Source: Bacillus subtilis
GTDB taxonomy: Bacteria; Pseudomonadota; Alphaproteobacteria; Rhizobiales; Rhizobiaceae
Length of the DNA: 64,000 nucleotides
NCBI GenBank assembly: GCA_021733665.1
Contig: JAHREI010000008.1
Span: 85,885 to 149,884 of the forward strand
Reading direction: 5' to 3'
Shown here: positions 36,001 through 42,010 of the stretch, in pieces
Position numbering within the stretch: the first letter of the stretch is position 1
Layout of the letters: each line of letters starts with the position of its first letter
Notes under the pieces: model-generated
Databases searched by the model: none
The model's input: the letters and a program-made list of their open reading frames with translations, nothing else
Told to the model about the DNA's origin: nothing
Position numbers and translations under genes: made by a program

Positions 36001-37973
36001 CCGACAGCATCGGTAATGGATGAAATTTCAGGACGGTTTGGCGCGATTGTATCGACGGTCAGTGTGAAAGGATCAGTGCCAGCGGTTTCGTTGCCTGCGG
36101 CATCGGTCGCTTTGATCGTAAATTTATGTTCACCCTGTGTCAGATTGTGAGAAAGCTCTAAGCTCCATGTGCCGTCAGCTGCCGCTGTAACAGTGCCGAT
36201 CAGACGACCGTTATCGTAGATGGTAACGGTTGAGCCTTTTTCTGCCTCACCGCTCAGGGTCGGGCGGCGCTCATTGGTAACAACATCAAGTGCCAGCTCA
36301 TCACCGGCAGCATTAACAACCTTGGCAATTGTCGGTACATCAGGTGCTGTCGTGTCAACATTGATCGTCCAGCTTGGCGATGAGATACCTTCATTGCCCG
36401 CTTTGTCTGTCGCGGTTACCGTGAAGATGTGCTCGCCTTCAGCCAGATCGGTTGTTGGTGTGAAGCTCCATGTGCCATTGGCATTGGCGATTGTTTCGCC
36501 CAGAAAAGTGCCGTTGTCGTAAATTTTGACAACAGAACCGGCTTCCGCACCGGAGCCGGAGAGCACAGGTTTGGTTTCGTCTGTGGTTTTGCCATTCGTG
36601 ACATTGCCGGTGAATTGGCCGGTATTATCGCGAATTTCCGTGATGGATGGTGCAGTCGGTGGTGTTGTATCAACTTCGAACTGAAATGTTGCTGATTTTT
36701 CGCTTTTGTTGCCGGCCGTATCCTGTGCCTGCATTGTAATGCGATGGACGCCTTGTTGCAGGCCGATCTCCGGCGTGAAGCTCCATGTGCCGTCAGCAGC
36801 TACAACCGTTGAGCCGATTTCGGAGCCATTGTCGAAGAAGCGGATTGTTGTTCCGGCTTCTGCATTTTCACCCTTAAATTCCGGACGGGTATCATCCGTT
36901 ACGCCGGAAGCCGCGATGGCGCCTTTAATGGAGCCAGTATCATCCAGAGCTTCCTTCAATACAGGAATAGGTGGTGCAACGGTATCAACTTTAAAGACCA
37001 GAGCTTCCGTTGCAGGACTTGTGTTGCCTGCTTTATCAGTCGCGGTGAAGGTGATTTTATGCTCACCTTCAGCAAGTGCTGTTGCCGGACGGAAAGTCCA
37101 GTTGCCAGCGGAATCTGTTACAGCGGTGCCGAGCTTAGTCGTGCCGTCGTAAATCGTGACGGTTGAACCTGGTTCTGCCTTACCACTCATGGTCGGGCGG
37201 GCATCATCTGTCAGATCATTCGCCTTGATTTTGCCGGTGACCGTTCCGACTTCATCCATGACACTGATTGCTTCAGGGCTCTTTGGCGCGACATCATCGA
37301 CATAGTCTTTAACGGCCGGAACACTGGTCTTACCATTATTATCGGTGACAACCGCATTAACCTGACCGGAGTTCTGAGATGTTTCAGAAGTGGCAGTGTA
37401 TTTGCCGTCTGCACCGGCGGTCACGATCTTGCTGGTACCGTCAGGGAAGGTAACGGTCACGCGCGTACCCGCAGGGGCTACGCCTGTCGCAGTAACAGTT
37501 CCGTCCGGATTGGATTTTGTGTCTAGGCTTGGGGCTGCCGGAGGAGGGGCTTCTTTGCCGCCACCACCGCCGCCACCGCCACCGCCGCCAGCAGCAGCGA
37601 GACCAATGCCGCCTGCCGCAAGGCCTGCGATCAGCCACGGATTAAGGCTGTCTGATGCACCCGCAGCAGCAACAAATTCAACTTCAGCGCCTGTTGCTGC
37701 ATCATCAACAGGGATAGTGGCTTTAACGGCCTTTACGGGCCACTCCTTAGCTTCGTGTCTGAAGACCAGCTCAAGCTTTTGTGCATTATCCGCAGTAAAG
37801 AAGCCGCTGATACGAATGGTTTTGCCGTTATTCTGGTGGATAACCAGATCATTTCCTGCGCGTACATATTTAACAACACTGGCAGGATCGATAGAAACGT
37901 AGGCAGTATTACCTTGCTTCGTAACGAGGTTCTGAGAATTTTTTGCGGACGATGCTTTAACTTGCTTGGCCAT
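24090..37973 (-). CDS. Giant BapA-like surface protein with about forty Ig-like repeats
   Basis: The ORF encodes 4,627 residues on the minus strand. Residues 1-110 form a BapA-type prefix domain (SVVKYVRAGNDLVIHQNNGK), followed by a hydrophobic LNPWLIAGLAAGGIGLAAA stretch and a run of about twelve glycines. From about residue 140 to 4,450 there are roughly forty bacterial Ig-like units of about 100 residues, each beginning near VDTxAPxxP and containing a GSTVTIYDNG-like strand, a GTWSFTP-like strand and TATDxAGN. Groups of units are duplicated in exact-length blocks (see findings). The last 180 residues are acidic and low in complexity, ending LLQQSAAQF, with no RTX repeats. There is no N-terminal signal peptide, as in type I-secreted adhesins, but no transporter genes are in view. 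Such proteins act in biofilm and surface adhesion. The start has GGAG about ten bases upstream. Confidence 0.93.
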   Translation of the reverse strand: MAKQVKASSAKNSQNLVTKQGNTAYVSIDPASVVKYVRAGNDLVIHQNNGKTIRISGFFTADNAQKLELVFRHEAKEWPVKAVKATIPVDDAATGAEVEFVAAAGASDSLNPWLIAGLAAGGIGLAAAGGGGGGGGGGGKEAPPPAAPSLDTKSNPDGTVTATGVAPAGTRVTVTFPDGTSKIVTAGADGKYTATSETSQNSGQVNAVVTDNNGKTSVPAVKDYVDDVAPKSPEAISVMDEVGTVTGKIKANDLTDDARPTMSGKAEPGSTVTIYDGTTKLGTAVTDSAGNWTFRPATALAEGEHKITFTATDKAGNTSPATEALVFKVDTVAPPIPVLKEALDDTGSIKGAIAASGVTDDTRPEFKGENAEAGTTIRFFDNGSEIGSTVVAADGTWSFTPEIGLQQGVHRITMQAQDTAGNKSEKSATFQFEVDTTPPTAPSITEIRDNTGQFTGNVTNGKTTDETKPVLSGSGAEAGSVVKIYDNGTFLGETIANANGTWSFTPTTDLAEGEHIFTVTATDKAGNEGISSPSWTINVDTTAPDVPTIAKVVNAAGDELALDVVTNERRPTLSGEAEKGSTVTIYDNGRLIGTVTAAADGTWSLELSHNLTQGEHKFTIKATDAAGNETAGTDPFTLTVDTIAPNRPEISSITDAVGDITGTLAPNAMTDDARPTLSGKAEAGSRVTIYDQGEEIGFVTADANGLWTYVPDNNLSEGTHSFTVTATDIAGNVSTTSKAFTITVDTIAPEAPEFTIGYDAVGPVVGDFASGAIINDNRPKLSGSGAEANAQVKIYQDGALVATVRADVTGQWSWKSATALNDGSYEFTATVTDTAGNVSQASSAFSVTIDTVAPEKPVIDTITDDVAPVEGSVVNGGFTNDNTPTLSGSGAEANGIIRIYDGSNLLGEVTADASGLWSFTPADALGNGQHSFTVVSVDKAGNVSPRSDAYNVTIDTIAPNAPSITQVLDDVGSIQGNVASGKATDDVKPVISGSGAEAGSVVKLYDKGVLIGETTANANGTWSFTPAIDLAEGEHIFTVTATDKAGNEGVPSASWTINVDTTAPDVPTITQVADAAGNELTDNMITSERRPTLSGEAEAGSTVTIYDGTRKIGTVIAEEDGTWSFELKSSLSQGEHKFTVTTTDAAGNESGASDPFGFTVDSIAPAIPAISAITDNEGSITGIIKANGITDDARPVLSGRAEAGSTVTIYDLGEAIGTVIADANGDWSFKPNADFEDGNHSLSVTATDAAGNVSPASKTYAIIVDTTAPDAPRFTSGYDAVGPITGEFTDGAFINDNRPRLSGAGAEANSKVHIYQDGVLVTTITADAGGQWNWKSATALADGNYKFTATVEDAAGNVSLESEAFTITVDTVAPNAPQIDSVSDDQEPITGEIAKNGFTNDTTPTLKGSGAEANGTVRIYDGATLLGEVTADASGNWEYTPVNALGNGLHTFTVTAVDAAGNASAKSAEFKITVDTLAPNTPAITQVLDDVGTVQGAVASGKTTDDTKPTLSGNGAEAGSIVKIYDNGTLIGQTNANANGTWSFTPDTELPEGSHSFTVTATDAAGNESSASMPWVVVVDTTPPEAKFKPEITSASDDVLPDTGEVTNNGFTNDTTPRLNGNGAEPDGFIRIYSGGKLLGQVQADANGNWSFDVPTRSEGTHVFIAKTTDAAGNEGSSSEPFTLTVDTTAPKVTDAEITSVYDDVDAYTGEIANGGLTNDARPAISGTAKDDIALVRIYDGTTLLGEVKVTGGIWSFTPDSDLANGVHNFRIKAVDGAGNEGPFTTAWRVTIDTTAPNAPTITQVLDDVGSVQGAVASGKTTDDTKPTISGSGAEGGSTVKIYDNGVLLGETKAAANGTWVFTPTTDLIEGVHVFTATSTDAAGNEGNASMPWTIEVDLTPPDAKYKPEISSASDDVQPNTGEVIHGGFTNDTTPRLNGKGAEPNGFIRIYSEGKLLGQVQADKDGNWTFDVPTLSEGKHDFIATTVDAAGNEGSSSDAFTLNVDTTAPGSDDAAITSVVDAAEPITGDITNGGITNDPRPVISGTAADDITLVRIYDGTTLLGEVTVTDGKWSFAPDSDLANGSHTFRVKAVDAAGNEGAYSATWRINVDTLAPNAPSITSVYDDVGSVQGNVADGKRTDDLRPTISGGGAEAGSVVKIYDNGTLIGQTIAAANGTWSFTPTEDLTEAAHSFTVTATDTAGNESAQSGSWRITIDLSVPKTPTIDQIWDDAQPGIGAVPNGGTTNDTTPTLSGTGAPGTILKIFVNGDYVGETTVQATGQWNYTGFVADGTHTFTVQSVNEVGTSSVMSEPHTITVSTAVPGTPSITEVMDAVGSITGLVGNGKPTDDTKPAISGKADANAKVNIYDNGAIIGQATADADGKWTFTPATALAEGNHSFTAKIVDGAGVEGQPSVPYTIVVDTTAPDAPRFTVGYDGVGPVIGEFSDGAIINDNRPKLSGAGAEPNTKVGIYQDDVLVATVTADAGGQWSWKATDALADGTYKFTAKTTDIAGNVSLASEAFTITVDTVAPNAPQIDSITDAQEPITGNVTKDGFTNDTTPTLKGSGAEANGLVRIYDGATMIGEVTADASGNWSYVPVNPLSNGPHTFTVVSVDGAGNVSVKSEGYKITVDTLAPSSPSITNVVDDIGAVTGTVANGKTTDDTKPRLSGSGAESGSIVKIYDNGTYIGETIANANGTWAFTPTTDLVEGAHSFTVTATDKAGNESGESIAWAITVDLTPPTKPEITAVYDDVAPGIGNVPNGQPTNDPTPTLNGKGEVGSTIRVYEGTVLLGETTVRANGTWTFTAPLQEDGLRVFTVTSVDEAGNVSVPSDSWSVVISTIPPETPRIENLFNNNGSENVSVPNTSVTNDQDPLLTGTSQPNLVIRIYDNGALVGSTTADADGKWSFNFNDANVKLSEGYHSLSAAAVNELGFEGSQSFPRIVTIDITPPPPPVIVSAADDVGSIINPAMPSGSLTDDTLPSFRGTTDGYHVIKLYRDGGILVGQAIADSTGNWVIQLTEPLDSKTHNFYATATDPAGNVSTSNSSIFTLTVDAIAPEAPVITRIVDNVPDHTGNIDKGGLTNDPAPRVEGTSEANATIKIYAGNLLVGTVRANASGAWSLKLPEGLPDGSHVITATATDAAGNTGPASAGYTIVVDTIAPNVPTITGVIDDVPGNTGEFGNRATINDNLPEIIGRGEKGTTITIYNGGTYVGTTVVGDDGKWSFQVTRTLGDGTHKFTATATDPAGNTTVASSTFEITIDTVAPNAPTFDTARDNVTSSDLASGGHTRDTRPTLRGKAEPNSTVEIVDAVFGVVGKVTVDTSGNWQFRVPELPNGVYNFKATATDPAGNTSVVSSGSGYRITVDTVPPVKPTIDDVADAVQGGIVGTIPSNGLTNDARPVLKGTAEAGTTLTFYGGSSGTTVLGTMVVPAGGNWTWTVPNALSNGTNQLIVKSTDLAGNATSSTPWVILVDTVAPNAPSVTTVYDATEPAIGNISNGGYTNETKPLFSGTAEANSTLTVMMNGQEVTKLTVGADGKWTWKPDTALVDGKYDFTFKATDAAGNTSSNSSTFTVNVDTVAPTKPLITSIYDNTYPVTGELTNGGYTNDPKARLTITGEPNATVIIYDNNVQVGTVTLNSSGTATWTPSANIPEGKHTYTVKQVDRAGLESEISDPWTINVILNPPLAPVITQVIDNKDMFTGPVNSGGLTNDTKPVVSGTGVPGTTVNLYTSSGNTFLGSAVVDATGKWTITPTKEIGGGAIQLTATAVDLAGNVSPSSNAWQLSVQTASPNTGTINYNLTPYFDDASDSIVMEGNIPAGQLGVKLGVFRNGVQISTEVIGIDGKYKIVIPRDPAGGWADYRVGFYNDAGNIQYVRNRYYYDSVSINGQSKDHPVEMYTLFHFNSDKGLTAPKFTYLIDGTGGVQGLNYNNAVTDAKDTTLRGIAKFVPGGTNTITVYMDGVSVGTTTVGSDGRWSLNVTNIPEGAHVFTATLTAGGQTSAASETFNVTIDTTPPEAPIIDEVIADTGIYAGVIAKNGFTNDKTLELKGTTEPFATIRIYNGSSQIAEVKADANGKWTYTTGDLPDGTHTFRTLGIDQAGNIGTLDLTTPGYVVTVDTKAPAAPIINTATDAVGPYKGDVPNSSIIDDKQPTLNGKAEPLSTVRIMAPDGKTILGTAVTDANGNWSFKLPTALADGKYTFTAIAVDRAGNIGTASTGFAIEIDTTPPPAPVISRVQDTVPPKVGDLNSGDATNDTRPSFSGTAEANGKVKVYLNGVEIGSVDVSASGTWTFRPAADKAFAEGTHNLTFKAMDKAGNLSTVETTFKVVVDVTAPAKPELNQIIDAVGTETGPVPKDGTTDDAQPTFKGKGEAGSLVTILDNGKVLGTTTVGEDGTWTFKPTAAMTAEAHTITITVADAAGNVSVPSDPWKITVIRPAGGEVNPDGDGMNGFSADTMSGGDAQSFSARSAHDDQQDDLTSEPEVHAAPMSLDMSGLLDELDVQDGQNYGEGNYDADGYDDQSVLAGLINLADASSDMSGQTEQSDDMTEELDGLDMTALANEVFEQPDQTEAEEIDLSALPEAPAEPVAPATDTAPTTEIPAAASDVYTPPSTADLELERLLQQSAAQF
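29769..30713 (-). repeat. 945-bp three-unit block, dispersed copy
   Basis: The units starting at 30713 (FTVGYDGVGP), then DSITDAQEP and ITNVVDDIG, up to 29768, span 945 bases. This equals the span of the last three units of the second 1,560-bp block (33240-34184), which have the same order and type. Confidence 0.8.
31332..33239 (-). repeat. Two adjacent 954-bp blocks (three Ig units each)
   Basis: Unit starts at 33239, 32285 and 31331 are exactly 954 bases apart. Both blocks begin with a PEAKFKPEITSASDDV / PDAKYKPEISSASDDV type unit, followed by an AITSVxDxxxxxTG unit and an APNAPxIT unit. Confidence 0.85.
33240..36359 (-). repeat. Two adjacent 1,560-bp blocks (five Ig units each)
   Basis: Unit starts (codon for the V of VDT) at plus positions 36359, 34799 and 33239 are exactly 1,560 bases apart. 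Block 1 (34800-36359) and block 2 (33240-34799) carry the same order of five unit types: VPTIxxVxxAAG, xxITDxxGxITG, FTxGYDAVGP, xxITDD/SVSDD, ITQVLDDVG. The internal unit boundary at 35744/34184 also keeps the 1,560-base offset. Confidence 0.88.
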
Positions 37974-38313
37974 AAACGGGCACTCCGGTTCCTAATCCAT
38001 CCAAGATTTGACGGATGATCTTGCCCGCTAATATATGGCTATAAATATCTTTCATGATTTTAGATGCGTGTGTCCCTTTGTATTAGGGGGCATATATTGT
38101 AGTTAATGCTGATATTAATGAATAATTGCTGTTAATAATAATTAATAAAGTATTAATGTAAAAGGTTACTTGGTGATTTGCTGGTGAATGATTCTGCTTG
38201 CCGAGCGTTCTTACAAATTTCCCAAACCAGCAATATTTCCTTTTATGATGGTGTTAAGATTGATTAAATTTCATCTCTGAAATGATGTTTTTTGTTGAGG
38301 TGAGATCAGGCTG
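37974..38313. other. AT-rich divergent region, giant adhesin and thioredoxin
   Basis: No gene is seen in these 340 bases. The middle part (38095-38165) is unusually rich in TTAA and ATTAAT words, including a perfect TTAA-N7-TTAA at 38142-38156. It must hold the promoters of both flanking genes. Confidence 0.5.
38142..38156. promoter_or_regulatory. CtrA-type box (TTAA-N7-TTAA)
   Basis: TTAA, seven bases (TAAAGTA), TTAA is the full CtrA binding pattern of alphaproteobacteria. Two further TTAA words lie close by at 38103 and 38132. It lies 169 bases upstream of the adhesin start and 158 upstream of the thioredoxin start. AT-richness makes a chance match possible. Confidence 0.45.
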
Positions 38314-38655
38314 ATGACGCATATTACTAGACTGAATGTTGATAGTTTCTCGGGTTCTATGCAAAATCTGCAAAGTGCTGAGGGATTTGCGATGATTTAT
38401 TTCTCAGCAACCTGGTGCCAGCCATGTAAAAAAATGTTGCCTGTGTTTCAGAAATTTGTGCAAGAAATGGCCCAATCAGATATTTTTTTCGGTGAGGTTG
38501 ATGTCGCAGAAGCGCCGACAATTGTTCAAAGCTATGGTATCCGGTCGGTTCCGTCCATTGCAGTTTTTAAGCATGGGCAATTGATAAAAATTATTGCCGG
38601 AGAGATGTCTCTGGCAAGGTTGAAAGAGCAGCTACCGCGCAGTTTTTTACTATAA
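38314..38655 (+). CDS. Thioredoxin-like protein with WCQPC active site
   Basis: The 113-residue protein has a single thioredoxin fold without signal peptide. The active site is Trp34-Cys35-Gln36-Pro37-Cys38, a variant of the classical WCGPC, and SVPSIAVF supplies the cis-proline. It should be a cytoplasmic disulfide reductase. Length and motif order match thioredoxins. It is transcribed away from the giant adhesin gene and followed by the converging DSD1 gene, so it is probably monocistronic. Gln in place of Gly changes the redox potential in engineered thioredoxins, so a special partner is possible. Confidence 0.9.
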   Translation: MTHITRLNVDSFSGSMQNLQSAEGFAMIYFSATWCQPCKKMLPVFQKFVQEMAQSDIFFGEVDVAEAPTIVQSYGIRSVPSIAVFKHGQLIKIIAGEMSLARLKEQLPRSFLL

Positions 38656-38726
38656 TATTCCTATACGCGCTCACCTTTAGGATCAGGGCGCGCAATCAAT
38701 ATGCCACTTGATATTTTGAGAATGCC

Positions 38727-38751
38727 TTGGGCTATGAAATTGTATAGCCAA
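38727..38751. terminator. Possible terminator hairpin between convergent genes
   Basis: TTGG(G)CTAT and ATAGCCAA form a stem with one bulge around an eight-base loop, in the gap between the thioredoxin and DSD1 genes. There is no clear T-run. Confidence 0.35.
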
Positions 38752-38775
38752 TGACGAATATAGCATGGCGATAAA

Positions 38776-39918
38776 TCAGCTCCGTCTGCCCCGCGCATCA
38801 ACCGGCCAGATATCGACCAGCTGGTTCTGACGAATGCAATGATAATTATCATAGAGAGCAACGGTGGGGTCGCAATGCGGAATGACACATTCGATTGTTT
38901 CGCCTATAGCCGGTAACGGGTTGTTATCGACGGTTCTGATCCTGCCATGCTCGTCGCCGGTATATTCATAGCTGAGGGACTGATATCCTGCGGTGACAAT
39001 ACGCGGCAACGGGCCATTGAGTGCAAATGCTTTGGTTCCGGCATCGGTGCTGGCCATGTCAGGATAGTTTTTGCTGATGATGGTTGTCTGTACGAAAAGT
39101 GAATAATTGAACGTCCACGACTGATGGTCGCTGCATTCAATACCACGATATTCTGCATCCATAAAAATGTAAGAACCGGCCTGAATTTCTGTGAACGGGC
39201 CTTCTTTTGCATCAATCATATGTGTACCGGTTCCGCCGCCGGTTACAATGGCGGGCGCCATATCAATTGCGCTTAGGCGGGTAATAATTTTATTGATGTA
39301 ATCATGTGCCTGACGGGTTTTCTGCAGGCGTGTCTGATAGTCAGTGATATGTTGCAGATGTCCGCCATAGGCCTGTATGCCGCAATAATTCAAAGTCTTA
39401 TGCGATGAGATAGTTTGTGCTAATGCTTCTGCGGCATCTGCCGATATCACGCCGGTTCTGCCAAAACCCAATTCGATATCAATGATAACATTAAGGGATA
39501 TGTCTGCCTTTTTTGTGGCCAATGCGAGCGCTGCAACATTTTGCGGATGATCAACAACAATCATCATGTCCGGTGACTGTCGTGCTAACTCTACCAGCCG
39601 GTCGATCTTAAGAGCAGAAGTGACAGGTGAAGTGATGTGGATGCCGCGAATGCCGCTTGCGCACATTATTTCAGCTTCATCCAGCGTGGCACAACATACA
39701 CCTGCTGCACCGGCTTGGATCTGTTTTTCAGCAATTTTAATGCATTTATGCGACTTTGCATGGGGTCTGAGCTTGCGGCCGCTCTTGAGCATAAAATCGG
39801 CCATGGTTGTGATGTTTTGCTCAAGCTGATCCAGATCGAGAATAAGGGCGGGTGTGTTGAGCTGATATTTTGATGTGCTCTGTCTCAGAGTGTTATTGTG
39901 ATACAGTTCATTTCCCAT
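38776..39918 (-). CDS. DSD1 family PLP enzyme (D-threonine / 3-hydroxy-D-aspartate aldolase type)
   Basis: This 380-residue protein has the alanine-racemase-like barrel of the DSD1/D-threonine aldolase family. Lys55 in RPHAKSHK is the PLP lysine; VIPHCDPTVALYDNYH near the C-end is the metal-binding site (His and Cys/Asp) of these manganese- or zinc-dependent enzymes. Members cleave D-3-hydroxyamino acids to glycine plus an aldehyde (or glyoxylate), or dehydrate D-serine. GGGGG precedes the ATG. It is the last gene of an operon led by an XRE-cupin regulator and a DAO-type oxidase, and lies opposite an operon with GhrA, which would use glyoxylate. This favours 3-hydroxy-D-aspartate or D-threonine as substrate, by inference. 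Confidence 0.87.
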   Translation of the reverse strand: MGNELYHNNTLRQSTSKYQLNTPALILDLDQLEQNITTMADFMLKSGRKLRPHAKSHKCIKIAEKQIQAGAAGVCCATLDEAEIMCASGIRGIHITSPVTSALKIDRLVELARQSPDMMIVVDHPQNVAALALATKKADISLNVIIDIELGFGRTGVISADAAEALAQTISSHKTLNYCGIQAYGGHLQHITDYQTRLQKTRQAHDYINKIITRLSAIDMAPAIVTGGGTGTHMIDAKEGPFTEIQAGSYIFMDAEYRGIECSDHQSWTFNYSLFVQTTIISKNYPDMASTDAGTKAFALNGPLPRIVTAGYQSLSYEYTGDEHGRIRTVDNNPLPAIGETIECVIPHCDPTVALYDNYHCIRQNQLVDIWPVDARGRRS

Positions 39919-39941
39919 GCCCTATTCCCCCTTAAATTCTG

Positions 39942-39974
39942 TATCCCGCATGGGGTTATCTGCCATGCGGGATA
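39942..39974. promoter_or_regulatory. Perfect intercistronic hairpin, oxidase and aldolase genes
   Basis: TATCCCGCATGG (39942-39953) and CCATGCGGGATA (39963-39974) are exact complements around a nine-base loop. No T-run follows in the direction of transcription (minus). It may reduce expression of the downstream aldolase gene relative to the oxidase gene. Confidence 0.6.
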
Positions 39975-39987
39975 TTGATTTGATCTT

Positions 39988-41304
39988 TTAATTTTTGCGG
40001 CCTGCTTTGCGCATCAGGAGTTTGTCCTGAAAGCGGTACAGCGCCATAAATGCCGGCATGAACCATGGTGTGCCACGGTACAGCGGTATGGAGGCTGGTG
40101 GTCTGAAATCAAAAGCCGAAACAGCGGTATTGTCGTTTTTCAGCATTTTATTCGCGGCTTGTGTGCCGATCCATGGAGCCCAGACAACGCCGGAACCGCA
40201 GAAACCGGTGGCATAGGTAATGCCTTTGCGGCTAAAAATACGCGGGATCATGTCACGGTGCATTGCCACATTACCAAACCAGTTATGGCTGAGTTTGACA
40301 TTTTTCAGCTCAGGGAAAATCTCGGTAAGATTGCGCTGCAGATATAATGTCGGTTCAATCGGGTCGCCCGCGATAGATCCGTCACGCCCGCCAAACAGAA
40401 TGCGCTTTCCGTCAGGGGAAGGGCGATAATAGAACCCAAGCACGCGTGTTTCACTGCACATCATTTGCTTTGGCATCAATCGTGCCATCAATTCTGCGGG
40501 CAGTTCTTCCGTGGCGATGATACGGCTGCGTACCGGTACAATACGGCGGCGCAGCCATGAATTGGCGGCGTCAGTATAACCATTCGTGCAGACAAGAACC
40601 TGTTTGGCTTTGACTGTGCCTGCGGATGTTTTAACGGTGAAGCCGGAGCCGTCTTGGTCGATTGATAAAACCGCTGTGTCTGAATGGACAGAAACACCGG
40701 CATTTTGCGCCACTCGCAGGAGTTCAGCATGGAACTTTGCAGGGTGAAGCCCGCCGATATCCATCCGTACAGAGCCGCCACGGTAAAAATCGGTGCCAAG
40801 ATAAGCGCGCTGCTCGCTGTGCGGTACAGAATATGATTCAACGCCTAAGGTTTTGTGCAGTTTTTCGGCGCCGCGTGCCAGGTCTTCATAGTCGTGGGGG
40901 CCAAGCGCGCCACTGAAACGTCCGACCAGTTTGAAGTCGCACTGAATATTTTCTTCCGCCAGCAACTGATAAAGAAATTCGCGAGCCAGTTTCCCCTCTG
41001 CCTCAATAGCCAGAGCGCGTTGCTCACCAAATTTTCTAACCAGTGTTTTGTAATCTAAGCGGATATTGCCGCTGGTAATACCGCCATTGCGGGATGATGC
41101 GCCTTCTCCGGGATTTTGCTTGTCGAGCGCGATAACCGAGCGTCCGGCCTTGGCAAGGCGCAGACCGGCAGACAGGCCTGCATAACCGGCACCGACAATA
41201 AGGACATCAGTTTGCTTGGGCAATGGCGTGGCCGGGATCGGTTTTACCGGTGCTGCTTCCCACCAATAGGCGGTTGCTTTCATTGCAGGCCGAGGCTCGT
41301 GCAT
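39988..41304 (-). CDS. DAO-type FAD-dependent oxidoreductase (OrdL/PuuB-like)
   Basis: The 438-residue protein has an FAD-binding Rossmann motif near residues 30-48 (VLIVGAGYAGLSAGLRLA) and the GEGASSRNGG loop that contacts the flavin. The C-terminal GFCGSGVVWAPWIG motif closes the FAD site, as in the glycine oxidase/gamma-glutamylputrescine oxidase group. These enzymes oxidise amines or amino acids with production of ammonia or aldehyde and hydrogen peroxide. The gene lies between the XRE-cupin regulator (42 bases upstream) and the DSD1 aldolase. Glycine released by the aldolase would be one possible substrate; this is inference. Confidence 0.87.
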   Translation of the reverse strand: MHEPRPAMKATAYWWEAAPVKPIPATPLPKQTDVLIVGAGYAGLSAGLRLAKAGRSVIALDKQNPGEGASSRNGGITSGNIRLDYKTLVRKFGEQRALAIEAEGKLAREFLYQLLAEENIQCDFKLVGRFSGALGPHDYEDLARGAEKLHKTLGVESYSVPHSEQRAYLGTDFYRGGSVRMDIGGLHPAKFHAELLRVAQNAGVSVHSDTAVLSIDQDGSGFTVKTSAGTVKAKQVLVCTNGYTDAANSWLRRRIVPVRSRIIATEELPAELMARLMPKQMMCSETRVLGFYYRPSPDGKRILFGGRDGSIAGDPIEPTLYLQRNLTEIFPELKNVKLSHNWFGNVAMHRDMIPRIFSRKGITYATGFCGSGVVWAPWIGTQAANKMLKNDNTAVSAFDFRPPASIPLYRGTPWFMPAFMALYRFQDKLLMRKAGRKN

Positions 41305-41346
41305 TTTATACCCTTTCTGAGAGACTCTCGGAAATCGTCATGGTTT

Positions 41347-41955
41347 TCAGAGGTGACGATCAAACTGAACGGCACCGATGATCCATAGAATGGTCGCCGG
41401 TTGTTCGCTGATGTTACGAAAACTATGAGGGCGTGCACTGTCAAAAACAAAACTATCCCCCTCCTTCATGAGTGCCTCTTCCCCACCCACTTTGAGCATT
41501 AATTCTCCGGATAAAACGAGACCACCCTTCTCCGCGGGGTAGCTCAGCGCCGTGTTTCCGGATTCACCGCCTGCTTCAATTTTTAAGATCATGATTTGCA
41601 GATGATGATTGCCACCGGCTGTTAGCAGCTCTTTCTTGAGCAGACCAAGATCGAGATGCGACCGGTTTTCTTTGCGCCGGACAAAGTCCGGATCACTCTG
41701 TTGCGCTTGCTTGCTGGCAGTTTCGCCAAACATCTCCTGCAACGGAATATTGAGCGCGCGCCTTATAGCCGTGAGAACGCGCATGGACGGATTGGCCAGA
41801 TCGCGCTCGATCTGACTGATCATGCCGACGGACACGCCGGAGGCTTTTGCCAGTTGCTGTAAAGACATGCCCTGAGCACGCCTCAGTTCTCTCAGTGTTG
41901 TGCCCAGTCGCGTCTGTGAGCTCTTAGTGCCAGAAATGTCTGCATCATTTGTCAT
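41347..41955 (-). CDS. XRE-family regulator with C-terminal cupin domain
   Basis: The 202-residue protein has an N-terminal helix-turn-helix (about residues 17-72, MSLQQLAKASGVSVGMISQIE) and a C-terminal cupin barrel (about 115-195) with SARPHSFRN, a usual cupin metal or ligand edge. PuuR-type proteins of this design sense small amines or amino acids. It heads the minus-strand operon with the DAO oxidase and DSD1 aldolase. A perfect 14-base inverted repeat lies upstream at 42011-42048, between it and the divergent ABC transporter operon, and is the best candidate for its operator, so it may control both units. Confidence 0.9.
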   Translation of the reverse strand: MTNDADISGTKSSQTRLGTTLRELRRAQGMSLQQLAKASGVSVGMISQIERDLANPSMRVLTAIRRALNIPLQEMFGETASKQAQQSDPDFVRRKENRSHLDLGLLKKELLTAGGNHHLQIMILKIEAGGESGNTALSYPAEKGGLVLSGELMLKVGGEEALMKEGDSFVFDSARPHSFRNISEQPATILWIIGAVQFDRHL

Positions 41956-42010
41956 AGTTTCTCCGCCTCAAGGGTGTTCTCACGCGAATGAGTAGCTGAT
42001 GTAGTTTGGT

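Noticed and set aside
24090..37973. Regular DNA repeats that could be taken for a CRISPR or satellite array
   Set aside because: The periodicity of about 310 bp is coding and diverged; there are no short identical repeats with unique spacers.
38661..38888. 75-codon minus-strand ORF at the end of the DSD1 gene
   Set aside because: It is an alternative frame of the DSD1 gene end and has no ribosome binding site.
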